Below, piece after piece: positions 22,101 through 28,807 of a stretch of DNA of 45,077 bases (its first letter is position 1; each line of letters opens with the position of its first letter). This stretch comes from Clostridia bacterium (GTDB lineage: Bacteria; Bacillota; Clostridia; Oscillospirales; Acutalibacteraceae): contig JAFRXS010000014.1 of the NCBI GenBank assembly GCA_017443405.1, positions 1 to 45,077 on the forward strand, given 5' to 3'. The notes below the pieces were generated by a model. The model was not told the origin of the DNA. It searched no databases and saw only the letters and a list, made by a program, of their open reading frames with translations. A program made the position numbers and the translations under genes.

Positions 22101-25100
22101 CGCTATAGCCTCCGGCACCGTTGTTACGGGCGCGGAGAACTACAGCTACACGCTTCCGACCGAGACCACGGTCACGATTTACAACAAGGACGTCCACGTG
22201 ACGCCGGTCGACACGACCAAGGTCTATGACGGCAACACCGCCGTTACCGTGAACTTCACCACCGACGACGCCGACATCACGGTCGACGCCTACACGGCTC
22301 AGACCTCTTCCGAGAACGTCGGCAGCTATACCGTCGCCATCGATCCCGCTTCTGTCACCTCGAACGCGGATGCCAACTACAACCTGGTGTTCGACTCCGT
22401 AACGGCAGGCGCGACGATCACTCCGCTCGCCATCACGGTCAGCGGCGAGGGCGTCGACAGGGATTATAACGGAACGAACGCCGTTTCCGTCAACCTTACG
22501 CTCACCGGCGCGCTCGAAGGCGACGACGTCTACGTCGAGAGCCCGACAGCCGCCACGATGACCGACGCTCTTGTCGGCGACGGCAAGACCGCGACCTTCG
22601 CTCAGCCTGTACTCAAGGGCGACGACGCCGGCAACTACACCGTCAACGCTCTTACGAGCGCGTCCGTCAACATCACTCCCGCGAAGCTCACGCTCGGCGC
22701 GACGGGTGTTGACAAGGTCTACGACGGCAGCACGGATATCACCGTCCTTCTCACGCTCACCGGCACCTACGGTCACGACGACGTCGCTCTCGACTGCGGC
22801 AGCTCGACTGTCGGTCACACCGAGAACGCGAACGTCGGTACAAATAAGGCAGTCACCTTCACGCTGCCCGGGCTCGTAGGCGATGACGCCGCGAATTACG
22901 AGATCTATCCCGTGAACACTTCGACCACGGCGAGCATCACGGCGAAGACGCTTGTGATAACCGCCAAGGGCACCGACAAGGTCTATGACGGCAACGCGGA
23001 TATCGCAGTCACGATGACCGCCTCCGGCATGGTCGACGGTGAAGAGATCACCGTCACCGGCGCGAAGGGTACCGCGGACGACGCGAACGTCGGCGACAAT
23101 AAGCACGTAGCGATCAACAACGACGCTACGGCAGTCACCGGCGAGACCGTCGGCAACTACACCTACACGCTCCCGACCGAGACGACCGTCAACATCACAC
23201 CGGCGACGCTTACGATAACCGCCGAGCACGCTGAGAAGGTCTATGACGGCACCACGGCTATCGACGTCACTCTGACCGCCTCAGGCATGATCGGCAGCGA
23301 GAGCATCACGATCACCGGCGCGAAGGGTACCGTCGAAAGCAAGAACGTCGGCGATGACTGGAACGTCGAGATCGACAACAGCGCCACGGTAGTCACCGGC
23401 GCGGGCAACTACACCTATACGCTTCCGGCTGAGACTACTGCGACGATCACCGCGAAGCCGATCACGATCACCGCTTCCGGCGTCGACAGAGCCTATGAGA
23501 AGGACAACACGACCGTCGGCGTGACGTTTACCGCTTCCGGCGTAGTCGAGGGCGATGAGATCACCTTCTCGGCTGCCACCGGCGAGATGAACGACGACGC
23601 GGCAGGCAACGATAAGTACGTTGCCATCGCCTCCGGCACCGTCGTTTCCGGCGCGGAGAATTACAGCTACACGCTTCCGAACGAGACGACAGTCAATATC
23701 AGCTCCAAGGCTGTCCACGTGACGCCTGTCGACACGACCAAGGTCTATGACGGCAGCACCGCCGTTACCGTGACCTTCACGACCGACGACGAGGATATCA
23801 CTGTCGACGCCTACACGGCTCAGACCTCCTCGAAGAACGTCGGCAGCTATACCGTCGATATCGACACAGCTGCCGTCACCTCGAACGCCGACGCGAACAA
23901 CTACAGCCTCGTGTTCGACTCCACGACCGCGGGCGCGACGATCACCGAGAAGTCCATCAACGTTTCCGCCTCCGGCGAGAACAAGGTCTATGACGGCACC
24001 GACGCTATCGTCGTGACGCTGACCGCTGAAGGCGTAGTCGAGGGCGATTCGATCGTCATCACCGGCGCGACCGGTAAGGCGAACGACAAGAACGTCGGCG
24101 ACAAGACCGTCGCTATCAACACCGACAACGTGACTGTGACAGGCGCCGAAAACTACGTTCTTAACTACCCGACCGAGACGACCGCGACGATTTCTAAGAA
24201 GCCGATCGACGTTTCCGCCTCGGGCGAGGACAAGGTCTATGACGGTACCGAAGATATCGTTGTGACCCTGACCGCAACGGAAGGCGTTGTCTCCGGCGAC
24301 TCCATCACCATCACCGGCGCGACCGGCACGGCGAACGACAAGAACGTCGGCGAGAAGACCGTCACGGTCAACACCGATGACGTCATCGTTACGGGCGCCG
24401 AGAACTACACGCTCAGCTATCCGGAGACGACGAGCGCGAACATCTCCAAGAGGGAAGTCGAACTCAACGCCGAGGGCGTTGACAAGACGTACGACGGCAC
24501 CGATGTGATGACTGTCAACTTCTCGCTCGGCGAGTACGTCAGCGGCGACGATCTCTCCGTCGAGCCCGCTTCCGACGCCGCCGCGACAGCCGACAGCGCT
24601 GACGTCGGCACGAGAACGATCGACTTCACGGCTCCCGTTCTCGCCGGAACCGATAAGGACAACTACAACCTTGTCGTTCCCGCGAACGCGTCCGCCCAGA
24701 TCACCGGCAAGACGGCGACCGTCACCGCGACCGCTACGCCCAAGACCTACGACGGCAACGGCCATATCGCGGTCACGTTCACGCTCAGCGGCATAGTCGA
24801 CGGCGACGACGCGGTCCTCAACACCTACACCGCCACCGGCGCGACGGATAAGACCGCGGGCAACGGCAAGACGGTCACGTTCACGGCCCCCGTCCTCACG
24901 GGCGCTGACGCCGCGAACTACACGATCAACACCGTTAGCGAGGCTCTTGTCGACATCTATCCGCTCGAGCTCACGGTCTCCGCTTCCGGCCGCAGCAAGG
25001 TCTACGACGCGACGAAGGACATCACCGTCGACCTGACCCTCTCCGGCATGGTCGCGGGCGACAGCGTAGCGATAGCCGGCGGCAATACGACGACCGGTGA

Positions 25101-27243
25101 AGCGACCGACAAGAACGTCGGCGACAAGGAAGTCACCTTCGCTCAGCCGACTCTGACCGGCGACGACGCGGCGAACTACACCCTTAACGCGCTTACCTCG
25201 ACCACCGCTTCGATCACTCCGGCTTCCGCGAGGATCGACGCTCTTGGCGAGAACAAGGTCTACGACGGCAACACGGCGATCAACGTCGGCCTCAGCCTCA
25301 CGGGCATCTATGACGGCGACGACGTCGCGATAGCAGACGGCGACACGGTTGTCGGCAACACCGGCGATCCCGACGTCGGCGACAACAAGACGGTCACCTT
25401 CGCGCAGCCCGCTCTCACGGGTGACGACGCAGGCAACTACACCGTCAACAGCATCACGGCGGCGACCGCCTCCATCAGACCCAAGACGGTAGTCATCACC
25501 GCAACGCCGGTCAACAGGGATTACGACGGCACGACGGCTGTCACGGTCAACTTCACTGCCGAAGGCCTTGTCGAAGGCGACGGCGCGCAGCTCAGCCCGA
25601 CCTCCGTTGTAGGCGAGGCCGCGAGCAAGAACGCCGGAACGCAGGCTGTATCCTTCGAGGCTCCCGCGATCGTTCTCGACGGCGCCCCCGCGGCGAACTA
25701 CACCTGGAACACCGTCACCGAGGGCAGGGTAGTCATCTCGAAGATCAATGCTTCCGTCTCCGTGACGGCGGCTCCGAGAGCCTACGACGGCACGACGGTT
25801 GTTGAGATCTCGACTTCGACCGAGGGCTTCCTTGACGGCGACGACATCGTTGTCAACGCCTCCGCGACGGGCACGGCGGACTCCAAGAACGCCGGAAGCC
25901 GCACGGTCATCTTCGATCCGATCACCGTGACCGGAGCCGACGCGGTCAACTACAACATCACGGTCGACACGCAGACGACGGTCGAGATCTCGAAGAAGAC
26001 GGTCACGACCACACCGTCCGTCAGCGATAAGTACTACGACGGCAACGACAAGTTCACGGTCAGCTTCACCGCTCCCGACTTTGTCGAGACGGATGACGTC
26101 GCCCTTGTCGAGACCGTTATCGGTCACGCGGACGGCGCGAACGTCGGTGAGCATACGGTCACCTTCGAGGCGCCCGCTCTCACCGGTGAAGACGCGGTGA
26201 ACTACGACCTCGTCATAGAGGACGTCACGCTTACCGCTTCCATCCTTCCCGCCGACTCCGACGTATCCGTCGCGGAAGGCTCGCTCATCATGATAACCTC
26301 TCACACGCCCGATCCCGCGCAGACAGGTCTCATCCTGAATATCGAGGTCGCCGCGGACGACGGTTATCACCTTGACGGCAACCTGACGCTCACGATGGGC
26401 GGCGAGATCCTCACCTCCGGCTACTCCTACACGGGCGTTCTCGGCGACAGGACGGCGACCATCGTCATCGGTACCGTCACCGGAGCAGTCACGGTCGACG
26501 CGGGCACGGTCGAATGCACCTACGGTTACGTCTCGCACAACAACGGCACGCACTCCAAGGTCTGCCAGATCTGCGGCTACACCGAGGAGGCCGACTGCGA
26601 ATTCAGCGTAGTCGTCACCGCTCCGACCTGCACGCTCGGCGGCTACACGACGCACACCTGCGACTACTGCGGCTACTCCTACGTCGACGGTTACACACCG
26701 GCTACCGGCCACAGCTGGGGCGTCTGGACGGACAACGGCAACGGCACTCACTCCAGAGTCTGCGCCAACGATCCGACCCACGTCCAGACTAAGGATCACG
26801 TCTGGAACTCCGGCGTAGTCACCACTGCTCCGACCTGCACGGTCGACGGCGTCAGGACTTACACCTGCGCTGACTGCGGCGCGACCTACACCGAGGCGGT
26901 TCCCGCGATCGGCCACAACTGGGATGACGGCGAGATCGTCTACACTTGGTCCGCGGGCTACACCAAGTGCACCGCAACGCTCTACTGCGCCAACAACTCC
27001 GCTCACACCATCAGCGAGACGAGCGTCGCCTCGGTCGAGACAGACGCGGACGGCAACGCCACCTACACCGCCGAATTCGATAATCCCGTATTCGAGACTC
27101 AGGTCAAGTACGTGCCGAACACTCAGGGCGGCTCTCACGGCAACGTATGCGCGTACTGCGGTCAGGTACACACCGGCTTCTTCGGAGCCATCGCCTACTT
27201 CATCCACTCGATCCTGATGATCTTCAGGAAGCTCTTCGGATAA
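10114..27243 (+). CDS. Giant secreted InlB B-repeat / YDG-repeat surface protein (5,709 aa)
   Basis: An extracellular repeat protein, probably an adhesin or surface filament. Residues 1-41 are a signal peptide (KKRLAVLMAAVMVLSVFAVF, cleavage near KAS). Residues 42-255 form a unique N-terminal region with a few Cys and a bacterial-Ig-like part. Residues about 260-3005 hold about 36 Listeria-Bacteroides (InlB B/Flg_new) repeats, recognisable by YTxTYDxNGG, RTGYTFxGW and LYAQW. About 3005-3090 is a linker, and about 3093-5380 holds about 27 YDG-type repeats (DKVYDGxxxxxVTxTxxG) plus one related unit in the linker. Residues about 5468-5690 carry C-x2-C and H-x-W motifs resembling zinc ribbons, and the end FFGAIAYFIHSILMIFRKLFG is a hydrophobic/basic tail. 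There is no LPXTG motif, so attachment is probably through the tail. GTG start with GGAGG 8 bases upstream. The gene is monocistronic with its own promoter and terminator. Confidence 0.93.
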   Translation: MSKEFKLQAKKRLAVLMAAVMVLSVFAVFNGDILFPGAKASSGGNYQVRVYMNNHNTDSDSHFQWTKVYGYDQSGSYGTICDSAYFDEPTGSNYYAEYSTPYFPTEFNSYWESHNCDKSDYGCNVYIQVYYNGGWQNVMSSSMSSNQNDTGKATYKCSCSSSTGTRPSVNSVSITGGANQTKYGNYGGTITSDAISARAYDQFGVLWYQYPTWSKSADTISTTGNSASVTLSSSSGSDHSATVTASLGGKSASTTVNFRWKHKLTVTNAGTGTSGTFYDYSGNTASVSAGSRTGYTFSSWSKGGTGSVNSTTASTVTWTYGNGDGTLTANWTGITYYVAYNGNGATGGSTATSTHTYGTAKALTTNGFTRAYTVTYNYNGNGQANSTDTATYSFNGWNTNSAGTGTNYSNQQSVTNLTSTNGATVNLYAKWSGGAVTLPTPSRNGYNFAGWYTDPTNGTSVGGGGASYTPTAAITLYAHWTTVPYTITFDSDGGSAATSIDYNIESTNTLPSSSRTGYTFGGWKPTANSGNWSSSSTYGSGTSVKGKYGSVTLKAQWTATPYTITFDANGGNAVGNKGYTIESTDTLPSTTRNGYTFAGWIPTANSGSWSSGTTYGSGTSLTGQYGDVTLKAQWTKIPYTITFDEDGGSDVSDIDYDIESTDSLPTTSRTGYTFDGWKPVAAAGNWSASTNYSAGTSVNGKWGSVTLKAQWTPINYNITYDADGGAAVADKSYTITSTDTLPSTTRNGYTFAGWKPTANSGSWSSGATYSSGTSLTDKYGDVTLKAQWTKNPYTITFDEDGGSEVTDIGYDIESSDTLPSTSKTGYTFGGWKPTSAVGNWSASQSYAAGTSVNGKWGSVTLKAQWTANTYNIVYDGNRPAGETGTVSGVPSSQTKTYDTDLTLASGTPSLTGWTFEGWNTAADGNGDSYSADDTLGTDYASAQGAEVKLYAQWKVNKYTIAYDGNKPAGASGTVSGTVASQEKTYGQNLTLTSDEFTLEGWTFTGWNTAANGSGTAYAAGAVMATDHASASGDLVTLYAQWTANTYTVAYDGNRPDAATHNVSGVPGSQSKTYDADLTLQSGTPTLTGWTFTGWNTDSEGNGTAYSAGETMNRDHASVSGTTVTLYAQWTPNTYTISYNGNGKTSGETASHSATYDADVTLAANGYTREYTVSYDERGGDTLTDTVSAYGFAGWNTEADGSGSTYNASQTLSKPNFVTSGMYVLHAKWTPTEIALETATRTGYIFGGWAVSADDAEAKIKTYNGGQRITPTANMTLYAIWTPITYTVVFDKNGGSGSDMDAMSFTYDVAQNLSGNHFERTGYTFLGWSTDSGATEATYENQQSVSNLTTVDGATVTLYAVWAANRFTVEFDSNGGSGSMEDQEFEYGVAENLTANAFSRTGYEFTGWLYGSTNIADEADGSTLTSVNGATVTLVAQWAPITYKVHYEGNGSTGGSMGDQTMEYDQSYQLSVNQFEKKYTVTYNVNHDSSSNVTLDSEYVFDGWTGENGNDYAAEESVSNLSSVKNDEFTMTAKWTGGAVTLPDLTGTRTGYDFTGWYTDPAAGDFVIQSGAYYPTGNIPVYAHWTPKTYTVTYDNNGGAGTIADETATYNASFTLNSGDDFSKTGYHLDGWAETADGPKLTNTAFTWTYDGNKTYYAVWAPNTYTVSYNNNGGTGTIADETAIYDAQFTLNSGALFSKTGYHFVGWSETEGGTTAVESPFTWQFTTDKEYFAIWAPDTYAVEYDANGGTGSYPNATATYNANFTLPDGSALSKTGYTFRGWSLSNDNDQSGIVTSPISPWTYTQGKKFYAVWEINSYTLKLINDGQTYSETTVVYNSPMTLDNLSKEGYNFIGWFTEAGGAGTQYTNNQAMPANDLTLYAAYTPINYNITYILDGGTVDAATPNPTTYNIETPTFTLNNPTKTGYEFTGWKLGSSDEANETVTVETGSTGDRIYTATWRLIRYYFTYDLDGGSVSPANPEYYDTATADITLNNPTKTGYIFTGWSGTDLTGEDNMTVTIPTGSSGDRTFTAHWTPIHYVVTFAAPDATGGSVPANVNATYDVDFSMPDNGTLERKYTVTFDANGGTVSTASSVAEYTFSNWTDGDADYNAGTDYSNLSSEDGASVELSAVWQSASVALPTPEYTGYDFDGWYDENGDKVEGSTYTPDADTTLTAHWAPIDYTISYDVADGENAAANPATYTIEDDDIVLADPSRNGYTFLGWTGEGVTTPTKNVVIASGSIGDKSYVAVWEAITYSISYTLDDGTVEGTNPVEYNIESSAITLINPTKTGWDFAGWTGTGLEGQTMNVVIPTGSYGDRSYSATWSVHEYSITYDLAGGDLAAANPYEYTVLSDPITLNNPTRTGYTFAGWTGTGLDDATVSVTIPTGSSGDRAYTATWTPVSYSIRFDGNGATSGEMADQSFTYDVSTALNANQYEREYTVSYNANGGSACASETAVYTFNRWNQNADNSYDVSYRDGAQILNLTSTADDVVIFYAQWNSDDVVLPATTRDGYTFGGWYSDEDLTQFVGNNGAKYVPTADIELYAKWEAIDYTVTYKANGGEGADVTRTVSFGSEFSVIDNPFTRNGYTFEGWATEPDAAAANFTSGTYSTVGNTVAYAVWAPVTYSIGYTLNDGTVEGTNPVEYTIESASITLINPTRTGYDFAGWTGTGLDEASETVTIPTGSTGDREYTATWNAHEYSITYDLAGGELATANPDKYTVESSDIVLNNPTMTGYTFAGWTGTGLDAATVNVTIATGSISDRSYVAVWAPVSYTVSFDKNDSAATGEMTDQTFTYDEEQALAANGFSKEGYSFIGWAETANGEVVYTNGQIVSNLRDTEGTVTLYAKWDVNGYTVRFNANGGTGTMNPQYFPYEPAQALNANTFERTGYEFAGWALSADGEVVYGDEEPIEKLSAVNEDIIDFYAKWTAVEYEITYSGVEGTTGAEGNPAKYTIESDAFTLANPSKDGYTFVGWSGTGIDGTSMSVTVPTGSTGDREYTANFTQNIEIITTGTTSVYDGEDIDATDLGLTVQTADGTDITASSSVSYRYAVGGRYTEGLPSDAGTYTIEITVAPNGNIEGGQTTVDYVITKRPVALNAAGVDKTYDGSSVMTVNFSLGDYISGDELGLSPTSDAAATADSANVGERRVTFTAPALTGADASNYTLTVPEYATANISKRALTITASGADKVYDGTAGIAVTFTAENPVAGDVITIDGTTGTAQSANVGTWNVSIDTASVEVEGAGNYEFTLPASTTATISKKALTITAAGTDKVYDGNADIAVTMTATGMVEGETITVTGATGTANDANVGAKTVTIDNTNTALSGETANNYVCEFPGETTANITKANLTVTATAEPKVYDGNKDMTVTLTAAAPVAGNEITITGATGTADTKNVGTGKTVTINTDSVTVTGDGNYNLIYPASVSGEITKKNVDLIATGVNKTYDGNKVMTVNFSLGEYVSGDELGLSAASDTAATADSANIGTRTITFTAPTLTGTDKDNYELVVPANATAEITGKTATVTATATNKTYDGNGDITVTFTLTGIVDGDDAGLNTYTATGTTDKNVGTGKTVTFTAPSLTGANAGNYTINTVTETTVNITPLELTLEADGNDKVYDATRDITVDLTLSGMVAGDDVAIAGGNIVTGLASDKNAGDDKEVTFAQPTLTGDDAGNYTLPVLTATTASISKAAATIAAAGESKVYDGDTQINVTLTLSGIYDGDSVEIAGGSAIVGNTDDANIGEDKTVRFAQPALTGTDAGNYTVNEIGSTTADITAKALTITAAGTDKEYDGTTAIEVTLTASGMVDGETVTITGATGTANDANVGEKTVTIANAVVTGAENYSYTLPTSTTANITPKALTITAEPAEKVYDGTTAIDVTLTASGMVAGETVTVTGAKGTVESKNVGDNWHVDIDNSATVLTGAGNYSYTLPTETTAKITPKPITITASGVDRAYEKDNKTVGVTFTASGVVEGDEITFSAATGDMNDDAAGVDKFVAIASGTVVTGAENYSYTLPTETTVTIYNKDVHVTPVDTTKVYDGNTAVTVNFTTDDADITVDAYTAQTSSENVGSYTVAIDPASVTSNADANYNLVFDSVTAGATITPLAITVSGEGVDRDYNGTNAVSVNLTLTGALEGDDVYVESPTAATMTDALVGDGKTATFAQPVLKGDDAGNYTVNALTSASVNITPAKLTLGATGVDKVYDGSTDITVLLTLTGTYGHDDVALDCGSSTVGHTENANVGTNKAVTFTLPGLVGDDAANYEIYPVNTSTTASITAKTLVITAKGTDKVYDGNADIAVTMTASGMVDGEEITVTGAKGTADDANVGDNKHVAINNDATAVTGETVGNYTYTLPTETTVNITPATLTITAEHAEKVYDGTTAIDVTLTASGMIGSESITITGAKGTVESKNVGDDWNVEIDNSATVVTGAGNYTYTLPAETTATITAKPITITASGVDRAYEKDNTTVGVTFTASGVVEGDEITFSAATGEMNDDAAGNDKYVAIASGTVVSGAENYSYTLPNETTVNISSKAVHVTPVDTTKVYDGSTAVTVTFTTDDEDITVDAYTAQTSSKNVGSYTVDIDTAAVTSNADANNYSLVFDSTTAGATITEKSINVSASGENKVYDGTDAIVVTLTAEGVVEGDSIVITGATGKANDKNVGDKTVAINTDNVTVTGAENYVLNYPTETTATISKKPIDVSASGEDKVYDGTEDIVVTLTATEGVVSGDSITITGATGTANDKNVGEKTVTVNTDDVIVTGAENYTLSYPETTSANISKREVELNAEGVDKTYDGTDVMTVNFSLGEYVSGDDLSVEPASDAAATADSADVGTRTIDFTAPVLAGTDKDNYNLVVPANASAQITGKTATVTATATPKTYDGNGHIAVTFTLSGIVDGDDAVLNTYTATGATDKTAGNGKTVTFTAPVLTGADAANYTINTVSEALVDIYPLELTVSASGRSKVYDATKDITVDLTLSGMVAGDSVAIAGGNTTTGEATDKNVGDKEVTFAQPTLTGDDAANYTLNALTSTTASITPASARIDALGENKVYDGNTAINVGLSLTGIYDGDDVAIADGDTVVGNTGDPDVGDNKTVTFAQPALTGDDAGNYTVNSITAATASIRPKTVVITATPVNRDYDGTTAVTVNFTAEGLVEGDGAQLSPTSVVGEAASKNAGTQAVSFEAPAIVLDGAPAANYTWNTVTEGRVVISKINASVSVTAAPRAYDGTTVVEISTSTEGFLDGDDIVVNASATGTADSKNAGSRTVIFDPITVTGADAVNYNITVDTQTTVEISKKTVTTTPSVSDKYYDGNDKFTVSFTAPDFVETDDVALVETVIGHADGANVGEHTVTFEAPALTGEDAVNYDLVIEDVTLTASILPADSDVSVAEGSLIMITSHTPDPAQTGLILNIEVAADDGYHLDGNLTLTMGGEILTSGYSYTGVLGDRTATIVIGTVTGAVTVDAGTVECTYGYVSHNNGTHSKVCQICGYTEEADCEFSVVVTAPTCTLGGYTTHTCDYCGYSYVDGYTPATGHSWGVWTDNGNGTHSRVCANDPTHVQTKDHVWNSGVVTTAPTCTVDGVRTYTCADCGATYTEAVPAIGHNWDDGEIVYTWSAGYTKCTATLYCANNSAHTISETSVASVETDADGNATYTAEFDNPVFETQVKYVPNTQGGSHGNVCAYCGQVHTGFFGAIAYFIHSILMIFRKLFG
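10891..19128 (+). repeat. Array of about 36 InlB-type B-repeat coding units
   Basis: Divergent in-frame repeats of about 150-230 bases each code for the GxTFxGW...LYAQW units. Some stretches are nearly identical: the two-unit block around 11866 recurs at 12328 (462 bases later, same bases across GACACCCTGCCTTCG and beyond). This points to tandem duplication of two-unit blocks. Some units have a double form, with two strand-turn segments before the closing AKW. Confidence 0.85.
19390..26250 (+). repeat. Array of about 27 YDG-type repeat coding units with long-range block duplications
   Basis: Repeats of about 240-270 bases each contain a (V/T)YDG core; two units have YEK, two have YDA and one has YNG instead. 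Higher-order copies are visible. The block starting near 21666 recurs about 1,521 bases later (near 23187) without indels over several hundred bases. The block starting near 20428 recurs about 4,047 bases later (near 24475), with two independent anchor points giving the same offset. Confidence 0.8.
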
Positions 27244-27257
27244 ACCCACACAAACAG

Positions 27258-27286
27258 ACGGGACGGCGAAAGCCGTCCCGTTTTGT
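27258..27286 (+). terminator. Rho-independent terminator after the giant gene
   Basis: A 10-bp perfect stem (ACGGGACGGC / GCCGTCCCGT) with a GAAA loop (27268-27271) is followed by TTTTG. It begins 15 bases after the stop codon of the giant gene. Confidence 0.92.
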
Positions 27287-27388
27287 ATTATATTGAGCCG
27301 ACCGCTTCGTCGGCCGAAGCCCTATCTTTGGGAATGGAATATAACATCGGCGGATTTCGGGCGAATATAAAAATCTGACGAAGTTTTA

Positions 27389-27417
27389 TTGACTTCCTGC
27401 CGGATTTCGGCGATAAT
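27389..27417 (+). promoter_or_regulatory. Sigma-A promoter of the glycan-utilization operon
   Basis: TTGACT (27389-27394), a 17-base spacer and GATAAT (27412-27417) lie about 50 bases before the GH30 start. The spacing is optimal. No clear operator palindrome is visible beside it. Confidence 0.75.
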
Positions 27418-27469
27418 AAGAGAGTCAACGATCATATTTACAATCATATCCTTGCGGCAGGGGGAAATA

Positions 27470-28807
27470 ATGAAAGTCATGCTCGATCATACACGGACTT
27501 TTCAGCGCTTTGAGGGATTCGGAGCAAGCGGAGCGTGGTGGGCGCAGCTCGTAGGCGGCAGAAGCTACCGCGACGTGATATCGCGCCTGCTGTTCTCAAA
27601 ACGGGACGGTATCGGTCTGCGCACCTACCGCTACAATATCGGCGCGGGCTCGGCGGACTCCGGCAGGGGAGATATCGGCAATCCGCTCAGACGGACGTTC
27701 TCTTTTCTTGACGAAAACGGAGAATACGATTTTCAGAAGGACGAAAACGCCGTAAATATGATGAAGCAGGCTGCAAAGGACGGCGCGGACGAGATCATCC
27801 TGTTCGTTAATTCTCCTCCGGAGTTCCTGACGAAAAATCACAAGTCCCATCTTGACAGATCGCACGTTTTCAGGACCAATCTTAGCGAAAAGAACTACGG
27901 CGCTTTCGCTGACTACTGCCTCGACGTGTGCGAGCATTTCGTTAAAGAAGGTCTGCCGGTCAGATATCTTTCGCCGATAAACGAGCCGTTCTGGATATGG
28001 GTCGGAGGGCAGGAGGGCTGCCACTACTCGCCCCGTCAGGCGGGCAGGCTCATGCGAGTATTCGCGCAAAAGATGAACGGACGTCCGCTGCTTTCGGGCG
28101 TGCGTCTTTCGGGCGTGGAGTCGGGCGATATCCGCTGGTTCAACAAATCCTACACGCGCAACCTGCTCAGGTACCCCGAGACGCGGGCGAGGATCGACGG
28201 GGTGGACTGCCACTCGTATTTTCTTCATTTTCCGCTTCCGTTCTTCAACAACAGGCAGGCGTTTCTGAGAAGGTTCAGGAAGTATATGGACCGCAGATGG
28301 CCCGGTGTACCCGTCAGGATGAGCGAATGGTGCCACATGCAGGGCGGGCGGGACAAGACGATGGATTCCGCGCTCGTCATGGCGAACGTCATGTACGAGG
28401 ATATAAGCATACTCGGCGTGACCTCCTGGCAGCACTGGATAGCCGTGTCGGAGGTCGATTTCTGCGACGGGCTGATCTATATAAATACCGACAATGAAGA
28501 CTATGAACTGACGAAGCGGTATTTCGTCACAGGCAATTTCTCAAAATATATCCCTTACGGCGCGAGAAGGATCGACGTCCGGTGCGGAGACGCTGACCTT
28601 AAGCCCCTCGCCTTTGACGGCGACGACAAAACGGTGTTGGTTATAATAAACGATACCGGAAAGGAAAAAAGCGTGACTCTTCCCGGCGCGGCGTTAAAGA
28701 TCGTCACCGACGCCGAAAGGGATCTTTTCGAGGAAAAGTCCGGTAAAGAGACAGTTCTTACCCCGAGGTCCGTTACGACCTTTATACTCGAGAGGGCCGA
28801 AAAGTGA
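27470..28807 (+). CDS. Glycoside hydrolase family 30 protein
   Basis: A 445-residue TIM-barrel glycosidase with no signal peptide, so probably cytoplasmic. Catalytic residues expected for GH30 are visible: acid/base Glu172 in LSPINEP and nucleophile Glu286 in RMSEWCH. The N-terminal FEGFGASGAWWAQ and the NSPPEF segment resemble the GH30 subgroup containing endo-beta-1,6-galactanases more than the glucosylceramidases; the exact substrate is uncertain. A beta-sandwich C-terminal part (about 365-445) is also typical. The start at ATG 27470 is chosen because CAGGGGGAAATA precedes it; the open frame reaches back to 27389, into the promoter. Its stop overlaps the start of the first transporter (GTGA). 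Confidence 0.85.
   Translation: MKVMLDHTRTFQRFEGFGASGAWWAQLVGGRSYRDVISRLLFSKRDGIGLRTYRYNIGAGSADSGRGDIGNPLRRTFSFLDENGEYDFQKDENAVNMMKQAAKDGADEIILFVNSPPEFLTKNHKSHLDRSHVFRTNLSEKNYGAFADYCLDVCEHFVKEGLPVRYLSPINEPFWIWVGGQEGCHYSPRQAGRLMRVFAQKMNGRPLLSGVRLSGVESGDIRWFNKSYTRNLLRYPETRARIDGVDCHSYFLHFPLPFFNNRQAFLRRFRKYMDRRWPGVPVRMSEWCHMQGGRDKTMDSALVMANVMYEDISILGVTSWQHWIAVSEVDFCDGLIYINTDNEDYELTKRYFVTGNFSKYIPYGARRIDVRCGDADLKPLAFDGDDKTVLVIINDTGKEKSVTLPGAALKIVTDAERDLFEEKSGKETVLTPRSVTTFILERAEK

Noticed and set aside
10891-26250. CRISPR-like array in the giant gene.
   Set aside because: The repeats are long, in frame, divergent and coding; there are no constant short repeats with unique spacers and no cas genes.
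12172-27249. Three very long antisense open frames (12172-17094, 17275-23229, 23281-27249) opposite the giant gene.
   Set aside because: They mirror the repeats of the sense gene, have no ribosome sites or promoters, and give Arg/Gly/Val/Asp-rich sequence without recognisable domains. Lack of stops follows from the GC-rich, repeated codon pattern of the sense strand.
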